Positions 48,601-58,776 of a stretch of DNA of 64,000 nucleotides are shown piece by piece. The stretch's first letter is position 1. Each line of letters starts with the position of its first letter. Under the pieces are notes generated by a model. It worked only from the letters and a program-made list of their open reading frames with translations. It was not told the DNA's origin and did not search any database. Both the position numbers and the translations under genes were made by a program. The DNA is from Nematostella vectensis. Taxonomy: Eukaryota; Cnidaria; Anthozoa; Actiniaria; Edwardsiidae. The DNA is taken from the NCBI RefSeq assembly GCF_932526225.1, contig NC_064036.1, forward strand, positions 14,625,181-14,689,180. The letters run 5' to 3'.

Positions 48601-51600
48601 AGCAAAACAGTATTTTGCTGTTGTCTGAGCCTCGACATGCTTTTTTAGCACGTCCTTGGCAATATCCGACTGGACGTTATTATAAAAAAGGTTCTTATAA
48701 AAAGAGTGTACCACCATCAAATAGTAGGACCATCACGGAATGGTACAGGCGAGACTTGAGTGCATAAGCTTTTTTAGTTTTTTAACACGAACGCGCGCTA
48801 TAAAAGGGATCGCTCCGCCCCCTTTTTCACGAGCTCATGCACAAGTGGTCGTCATTCAAAACTAGATATCATTGAGTGCGGACCTCTAAAACTGCCAGAA
48901 GAAAACATAGCAAAAAGTAATGCCGTACGACAAACTACGACAACTGTAAAGTTGTTGAAGGACTATCAGGCATATTCGGGAAAGTGTTTGGAGCCAATTC
49001 TCAAGAAGAACAAAAGTTGTCATTGAGAAATCAAACCAACGCGAGCTTGTTTGAGTTGAAAAACAACTTCCAAAAATAGAGCGCGCGCGCTCATCTGAAA
49101 TGCCGTCATTCAGGTGTGCGCGCGGACAAACAACAAATTTGAATAACTCCACCTCAAAACCTATCTAATCCTCCCTTATTTTTCGTTTTGTTACAACAAA
49201 AGGCTAGTAAATAGACTGTTATTATTTTAATAGTGTGTTTTTAGCCAATTTTGAGTTCTATTATAGCTTTCTGGCTTCTCTACGGAGCTCTGCACTCAGT
49301 GATGTGAAATGACGAATGACAGCTTGCACGTCCCTTTTATAGTGCGCGTTCGTGTTTAAATATATCGAGCAGCCAGCTCTTTCAAAATCAATACGTGCAC
49401 GACAAAAATTTGCGAAAGCATGCGAGCATTATCTGAAAACTGCGAGCACATTGAAATTTCCAGGGCCCAAATAGTTATCGTACACCAGCAACAAAACACG
49501 GATCTGCATGTAATGCACCGATAATCAAATTCGAAAATAATGGCGGTCGTGACACCGTTTATCTTACAACTCTCATCAGGCATTCCAAGTGTCTGTATGT
49601 ATTTTTAATCTGTCTTGGCCGCGTATCCGATAAGTTTAACACTCACCACTTTTAGGGTATGCCGTCAGAAAGACGTCATCGTCCCTTAGCTCCAGGTTTG
49701 CGATTCGTTGCAGATCATCTCTCGTAGTGTAGTCGAAGTGAACCACTCCGTCTATTACTGGCATCGAGTCCGGATATTTAAACTTCTCATTGGATGACAT
49801 TTTAAGTCTTAAAGTGAGCTGGGTGTGGAACGGTTTTGTTTTGATTTTAAGAGGCTTATGGCGGGAATAGCTTGCTTCGATTGTCGATACTCGGTATGGC
49901 CATTGAAGTGAAACGAATCGTTTAACCTTTAGACCTCTAAAAGGCCTCTAAAAGCCATTTACATTAGAGACCCACAAAATCTAACTTTTAAGGGAATACA
50001 AAACAATGTTCGAAAGCAGCGACTCAGTAAAACAGTTGCTAATGATGATTGTTAGTCCATTTTATAGACACCCTTTCATCATCTATTTGTTTAAGTGGGA
50101 AAACGAACTGATATGCTTTAGATATTATTATGTCTACGATAGTACGCGCGCTCTGATTGGCTGTTGAGCGGGCTGGAATCCTACGATATTGCCCGTGGAC
50201 AGTTTTGGATATTTATTTTTTTTTCGCAGCGGGCTTTGTTTATATAGCCGAGTGAGTTTGCGAATTTTAAAGGAGGAGCGTCACGCCTTCTCAAGTATTC
50301 CGAAACGGATAGCCCAGATCGATCTCTGAGAAGGGAGAAAAGTGCCGTTGATAAATCTTCAAAATTATCTCTGTTTTACTGCCCATCCGAAGGCTAAATC
50401 CAAGTTTCTGTTACAAACAATGTTTTTTCTTATTAGCTAGCGTTATATTTTTAAGGATAATCGTTTTCTGATTAAAAAATGAGTGAGATGAAATTTGGAG
50501 TCGTTCGTGAGGTTTAGCAAGAGAGCGGAGGTCCAGCGATCACTATTGGAAGTCTAATCATGCACGAATTTGGATCGAAGCGAGTACTCAATATCTTTAT
50601 TAGAAGGGTAATCGAATATTCAATGTTGACAAGAATAATATCATTGGTAAGACTTTTAGTGCAAGGTCTATTTATTGCATATGTAAACACAACTTGACGT
50701 ATATTATATGTCATTCTCTTTATAGTATTGCTTTTTCTATCTTTCTCTTATCTTCTCTTTATCTCGGATATTTTTGCTACTGGTGGTCTCTGCTTATTCC
50801 TAACTGTAAATATTTGTAAATTTTTATTCTAGTGTCTTTTGATTCATTGTGATATTTATACTGGTATATCCAGACTTACCTATTTCGTTGTTGAAAACTT
50901 GTTCAACTTGTTCGTCTTTGAAAATTTGTTTTGTACGTTCCCGCGCAAGGTTTAGTTCCAGGTGTCCCTCACCACCTACCCCCCCCCCCCCCCCCCCCCC
51001 CCCACTCCATTCACCCGCCTGCTTTCGCTTTGTACATCTTAACACGTTGTTTGTTTCCAGACAAGAGCTGGTCAAGTGCAGGGATCATACACTGGGCCTT
51101 GAAAAAGAAATAGATGATGTCCGTAAAAAAATTGAGGACGCAGAAAACCGGCAATATATGTAAGAATCACTTTGTGAAAGAGGGGAATTGAAGGATGGGG
51201 GGCGTGGCAGATAAAAGAATGGAAAATAAAAAACAAAACTAAAAAAAAATTAGAATTGCTAAATTCATGTTACAAATTTCGTAGGGCATCACTTGGTCGG
51301 CTGAACTCGCAGTACTCCAAGCTGTGCTCTGAGCTTGCAGCGGAAAAAGACGTGGAAAAACAGATCCTAAAACAGCTAGACGATGCCGAGTAAGTACTTA
51401 TAGAGAAGGGAGGGGAGTGGGAAAAGAGGTCCTAAAACGACTAGACGATGCCGATTAAGTACTTAAAGGGAAGAAAATGAAAAAGAGACGATGCCGCCTT
51501 TAAGGAGAGGGGGTGAGAAATCCGAAAATGTGGACCTAATGTTTACGGGGGGGGGGGGGGGGGGAGTAGGGAGTTCTTTGATAAAACAAACTACCTCCGA

Positions 51601-54600
51601 AAGAACAAAAAAGGATTCTTTTATGCCTTTTCACTATTTCCACGTGAAGTTTATTGTCGGATTTGGCTACATACCAGAGTTCTCTAGCTTTTGATTTATA
51701 GTTTTGTATACAAATAGCACGTCTATTGAGAACAAAAAGTGGACTTTCGGCCGTTGTGGGGGGGGGGGGTGAATTCGCACCCCCTGCACCCCCCTGGGTA
51801 CGGGCCTGGGAAAGGAGAGAGAATAGAGAGATTCTCAATAAGCTAGACAGTACTCTCAGTTAATACACATAAAGTGAGGGTAGTGGAGAAACAATATACC
51901 AAGACAGCTTGATGACTATAAAGTGCGTGTATGACGAAATGTGCGGGAAGTGAAGGAAAGAAAAAGAAAAAAAGAAATATAAAGAAAGAAAGAATTCTTT
52001 TGAACGAATATATATATATATATATTTATTTATTTATTTATTTTTTGAAATAATGTATGCGCTATCCCATGTATTGATATATTGCCCTTTTAAGGTATGC
52101 GCTGGCCCAGGCCACGGTGGAGCAAGGCAAGTTTCTGGTTGCTGGCGAGGAAGTTGAACGGAATGAGAAGATGGCAGAGAGGCACAAGACCGAGGCTTCC
52201 GCCACGCGCATCCGGAAGGAGAATGCAAACGCTGCGCTGGCTGACAGAAGGAGGAAGACCCGGGAGAAGTATGTGTTCTTTGTAATAATTATAAAATAAT
52301 AATAAAAGAAAGGTTTAAGAACATTTGGAAAAAAATGGCTCTTCTATGTTACAATGAAGATACTATAATATATAATTTATATAATAAAAATCTACACTAT
52401 GCTATGACTACTATAGATATATAAACAAAAAAATATAAAAAAATTGTAAGCAAAGTATAGCTAATATAGCTAAAACAATACGGCACTGAGCGATGACACA
52501 ATTCTTACAGCACGGCTTAGAAAAGTCAGGCATGGGCGGGGCACGGTGTAGCCTTATGAAGTAGCTCGTTATGCGTTACAAGTTAAAACAACAGCTGCAA
52601 CAACAATCACAACAACAACAACAACAACATCAGTAGCGACTGCAACATCAGTAACCACGACAACAACAACAAAAACGATGCAGCAATAGCAATACCAACG
52701 ATGAAGATACCAACAAGTACAGCCTTAGCAATAACAACAGCAACAATCCCATAAGCAACAATAACAACCACAGTACTCACGAGAACAACAGCAACGGTAA
52801 CGTCAGCAGCAGCGACAGCAATAACGACAATAGCGACCACAACAACGATGTATATCAACATCGGCATTAACAATAGCAACAATCACATCAGCAAAATCGG
52901 AAACGAAAGCAACGGTAGTACCTTCGACGTTAACGATAAAGGATGCAAATGCGATAAGAGAGACACCAACAACAGGGTTAATATAACAGTAACAGCAACA
53001 ATAACGGAACCATCAACGACGACGACGACGACGACGATAACAGCATATATAGTCCAAGATCTACTGAAATGAAAGCACACAATATTAAGCCATTGTTCAG
53101 ACTACACTCACGAACAACGAACAGCCTTAGACAGCGAGCCAATACTTTTCATATTTCTGTATTTATTCCCTTGTCAGAGAGCATGTGGCAGCACTAAGAG
53201 AGAGGGAGAGAAAACACAGACATGCCCTAGCAGCCGCCAAACGAAACAGAGAGCAAGCTTCTAAATTCCTCAAAGAAACTATGTCACGGTTAGTCCATAT
53301 AGCAATCTCAATTATTAAAAAGTTCTCTGTCTTCTTTGTTTTTAATTTGTGGCGATGCACTACTTAAAATTTTCCATTGCATGGTTGCTCCCTCAGGGTC
53401 CGACAACAAGAAGCCGAGGATGAAGATAGGTCACGTGATGACCTCGAGAATCGAATCGGTGCGGTGCTGTCACTCAAGCGAAACATCGAGACCAACAGGG
53501 TAAGGCTACTTACAAATGGTACACTAAAAGCTCCTCGCGCGATTTTTAAGGCCCGCGCTAAAGTCAGCAACCGTTACCCACAGCTGACCAAAAGACAAAG
53601 GGAATGTTGGCGAAATGTTTTAACAGCACCTCCTAGTTTAGGAAGACCTGCGAGCGCTTCAGGCACGTGATGCTAAGCCCGCGCGTGAACTTGATTGGTT
53701 TTGCTAGCTCACCCTTCGCCCTTGTCTAGGAAAACCTACGAGCGCATTTGGCACGTGATGCTAAGCCTGCGCGTGAACTTAATTGGTTTGCTGCTAGTTA
53801 GTTAACCCTTCGCCCTTGTCTAGGAAATCCTACGAACGCCTCAGGTACGTGACTTAAGATTGGTTGTCTAGCTAAACCTGCGAGCGTCTCGGGCACGTAA
53901 TGTTAAGCTTGCGCGTGAACTTGATTGGTTTGCTGCTAGTTAGTTAACCCTTCGCCCTTGTCTAGGAAATCCTATGAACGCCTCAGGTACGTGACTTAAG
54001 ATTGGTTGTCTAGCTAAACCTGCGAGCGTCTCGGGCACGTAATGTTAAGCTTGCGCGTGAACTTGATTGGTTTGCTGCTAGTTAGTTTAACCTTCGCCCT
54101 TGTCTAGGAAACGGACGCCCCAGGCACGCGATGCAAGCTCGCGCGTAAACTTTATTGGTTGTCGAGCAAAACCTGCGAGTGTCTCGGGCGCGTGATGTTA
54201 AGCTCGCGTGAGAACTTGATTGGTTTGCTGCTAGTTAGTTAACCCTTCGCCCTTGTCTAGGAAATCCTACGAACGCCTCAGGTACGTGATTTAAAGCTCG
54301 CACGTGAACTTGATTGGTTGTCTAGCTAAACCTGCGAGCGTCTCGGGCGCGTGCTGTTAAGCTTGCGTGAGAACTTCATTCGTTTGCTAGTTAGGTATTA
54401 CTTCGTTCATGTCTAGGAAAACCTACGAGCGCTTCAGGCACGTGATGCGAAGCTCGCGCGTGAACTTGATTGGTTTTGGTAGCTCACACTTCGTTCATGT
54501 CTAGGAAAACCTACGAGCGCTACAGGCACGTGATGCGAAGCTCGCGCTTGAACTCGAAGAGGAGGAGGAGCGCGAGAGGCTGGAGATTCTTGAGGAAGGT

Positions 54601-57600
54601 TTAAACCCGGACGAGATCATGACCAGACGAAAACGTATCCGTCAGTTTGAGAAAGATAAAGAGTAAGTTACCTCTGGACATAGTCCTCGCGGGCAACTAC
54701 TTTCAGGTCACTTCGACTTGACTCTTCACATTCGACCTGTTCCATCTGCTCCCAATCTTCGCCCCAATCACCACCCTCTTCATCCGCTTTCTCTTATGTG
54801 ATTTGGTGCAGAGATGTTGGCCATTTCAATACTTATGTAAGTCTGGTCCTCTTTCCTATCACGTCCATACATACAAGCAACACAAAATAGAAATATAAGT
54901 GAATAAAACTGTTAAATGATTCCTTCTATATCAGAGTTACTTTTGTCGACGTCGATTACTTAGGGTTACTTACCTCTCTTCTCCGTTTTCAGAGCTTTCG
55001 AGAAAAGGCAAAGAGAACGTCAGGTAAGCTAGTATGGGTTTGCCTGTAGGCTTGAGCCTGTGCTAATCGGACCTCTCCCATTTAGGTCGAGATCGCTGAT
55101 AACATTCTCAAGGAAGAGAAGCAAATGAAAAAGCGCTACCAGCAGCAGCCTCAACTTTGGCCCGAAAAGCAGCGATCGAAGGTCAGTATCTAGGCGACCC
55201 ATAACCTGCTAGAAGAAGTTTGATTCTCTTACACGCGCTACCGTGCTCATCACCTAGTATCGATAGAAAGAGAGGATGCAATCACAGCATGGATGGAACC
55301 CCCTAGTGTACTCAAGGAGAATGATTTTTCTCTACCAAAGATTTTTTATCATCTTTGATAGAAGATCACGCACTACTGAACTCATTACTTGGTATTGAGC
55401 AAGAGGGGTTTAAGTCATTGCTAGCATCTGTGGAGCCCTAGAGTACTCAATGAAATGATATTCTTCTTTCAAAGATTGCATCCTCATACACGCACTACTG
55501 AACTCATTACTCGGAATTGATCATAAAAGGCTTAACTTATTTAAAGCATGTGCGGAGACCAGGTTATCCAATAGAGCAAAATCCCGCCATCTTTGATTCC
55601 ATCCTTTTACGTAATCTACCGATTTCCGCACTAGTGCAGAAAAGGAAATTTTCACTGCTACAGGTCAGGGGCCAAGGGGGCCCGGCCCTCCCCCCCCCCC
55701 CCCCCCTTTTAGCAGCCAAAAATACAGTAAATGTATGAGACATTATCTAAATTACCGGAGAAATGCATTGAAAGGGCCTTTTATGGGCCCCCTTCTGATA
55801 ACAATCCTGGCTACGCCGCTGCAGGGGGTCTATTCTTGACGTCAATTTTTTTTTTCATTTAGCGAATAACCCGTCGTCGTCCGAAGCCAAAGTTCTTCAA
55901 GTCCACGAGCGGTTCGTCTTCCATGGAGTATAGTGCTGATGTCGAGGATATTGGCGTAAGTAAACTACATTTAGCCTCGCAAACTCATACTACGGCTTAT
56001 CTGCCTAGTGGTTGACCACTTCTTTATGTCCTCAGGAGCACCAGTACTCGGGCAGGCTTATCTGCCCAGTGGTTGACCACTTCTTTATGTCCTCAGGAGC
56101 ACCAGTACTCGGGCAGGCTTATCTGCGTAGTGGTTGACCACTTCTTTATGTCCTCAGGAGCACCAGTACTCGGGCAGGCTTATCTGCGTAGTGGTTGACC
56201 ACTTCTTTATGTCCTCAGGAGCACCAGTACTCGGGCAGGCTTATCTGCCTAGTGGTTGACCACTTCTTTATGTCCTCAGGAGCACCAGTACTCGGGCAGG
56301 CTTATCTGCCCAGTGGTTGACCACTTCTTTATGTCCTCAGGAGCACCAGTACTCGGGCAGGCTTATCTGCCTAGTGGTTGACCACTTCTTTATGTCCTCA
56401 GGAACACCAGTACTCGGGCAGGCTTATCTGCCTAGTGGTTGACCACTTCTTTATGTCCTCAGGAGCACCAGTACTCGGGCGGGCTTATCTGCCCAGTGGT
56501 TGACCACTTCTTTATGTCCTCAGGAGCACCTGTACTCGGGCAGGCTTGTAGCTGTGTCTTCAGATGATGATGATGACTTCTCACCGTACGGGGAGACCAG
56601 TCGAGATGAGGCTAAGGAGGGGTGAGGGGTCATCATTGATTAACATTGTGAATACCTGTGCATTGCTTGTAGCTCATCCTAAACAAACTACCTCGAGCGC
56701 TGGTAGCAACATTTCTTCCGCTTGATGTTCCACAAACTTTAACTCATCGGAAAGTCCATTTACTGTCGAATCCGTTGAATCGTTTTTTACAACACGATTT
56801 GTTTTGGTTTCTGTTCCGTCAGTAAAACCATTCTGCGCCAACCAGAGTCTCGCTTTGTACACTTCCCTGGCTATCCTGTGCACGAAAACCAGACAGTGTC
56901 GCGACAGAAAGCCAGGCAACTACACTAGGAGAGAGATGGCAAGAATCTGATTGGCTTAGAATAATTTGACTGGCGGAACAGAAAATCCCAAAAGACAAAA
57001 ACAAATCGATGTTTTGAAAACGCGGCGTCGCGATACAACGGATTCGACAGTAACGGCCCTGAATGGTTATTTTGAGTAAATCGCGCAAGTCAATTGCTTG
57101 CTATTCCTACAGTATGTATTGCGCTAAACCGTGATGTTCAAGTTTCAAGCTTTTTGTGTTGGTTGTTATTAGAGATTCCGAGGGAGAGGATGGCGAGGAG
57201 CTTGCGATGCCGGAGTTCAGAGGTCTGTGGGAGGAGCAAGGAGAACAGGTAGCGACATCAAGATGATCTTTTAGCAGCATCTGAGATTCACAAGTATACG
57301 TCTTTTTTGAATAACGTTGAGACAGTGAATCGTCTTGTGTTGCAATGTACCTGTTGTTAATTGAATTTTCGAGGCAAAGTTGACAGTCGATGACATTAAT
57401 GTTGTCCAACACAAAAGACATTTACTTGCACGAGACGTGTCACCGAGCGTACAGAACACATGGATGTTTACATCTGCAATTGAAAGTTACCTCTCCATTT
57501 TCGCTATTGTAAAAGTTCTCGGTTGATATTTCTCTATTGTAGAAGTTCTCGGTTGATACTTGTCTATTGTAGAAGTTGTCCGTTGATATTTCTCTATATG

Positions 57601-58745
57601 AAGGTAAGATTAATTTCGTATTCAGCGATATGGGATAGCTCGAAATATTTTCATGGTCACGCCGTCCTAGCCGTCGCCGTCATCATGTTACAGGTTACCC
57701 TTAGCACTTGAGCCTTCCGGGCCATCAAATCTAACACATTGGACACACTTTGACGGTCCAAATGAAAACAGGTGGCGGGTATTTATGTCTAACTCCTCAT
57801 GCTTGTCTGTTTTCTCTAGGGAGGTGAAAAGAGAGTCCGAAAATTACAGTTTGCCACACACGCGCCGACGAAAATGGAACAGGTATTTTTCTCCCCCTTC
57901 CACCTTATAAAAACCTGGGAAAATAGCTTCATTCTTAGACATACCTCTGGCTTTGAAAACTTAGCACCCCTCCCCTTCCCACTTAAAACAAACTGTATAT
58001 ACAGCTGTATCGCGCCTCGTATATCTTTGAGACCTAAACTCAAGCGACATCCATTCCGGTGGAAATTTATTTGGGTAGACATATATTGGAACTTGTTTTT
58101 CTTACAAGAGTTCAAATAACTTCTTTGAGCAGTTAAATCTCCTTCTTCGTCTCCTAGATAACCCCCCCCCCCCCCATTAAATGTGTTCTTGTTGTTTTCT
58201 TGGTTAGGAAATCATGGAGCAGTCGCTAATGAAGCAAAGAGCAGGCATCGTTCAGAAGCAAGTCGCAGCAGGCCGAGAGTTCAAGGTACGGGACGTCAAT
58301 GGCTTTGATCGATAGAATGGGCCTTTTTTTTAAATAATGGTGGTCCTGTGGAATTTTAGCGTTATCCAACGAAGGGCGAGTTGCCCATCCAGGCCCGTAA
58401 CCAGGGGGGGGGGGGTTACGTACCCCCCACACAACGGCCAAATGTCCACTTACGGTTCTAAATAGACGTGCTATTTGTAGACAAAACTATAAAGCATCCG
58501 CTACAAGTAGATCACTCTGGTATGACATCAATTCATAATCCGACAATAAACGTCTCGTAGAGATACTGCAAAGGCATAAAAAATCCCTTTTGTTGTTTCT
58601 CACTCCCCCCCCCCCCCCCCCCGAAAAATTAGGTCCACTTTCGATCTCTCAGCCCCCGCCCCCCAAATCCTGGGTACGGACCTGCCATCAAGTTGATTCT
58701 GTCTCACTCATCTCTTTTTTTTTTTCGCCCCCTCTTATTTTATTC

Positions 58746-58776
<31 letters not shown>

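Noticed and set aside
52607-53080. Frames rich in Val, Ser or Thr
   Set aside because: Simple trinucleotide repeat in an intron.
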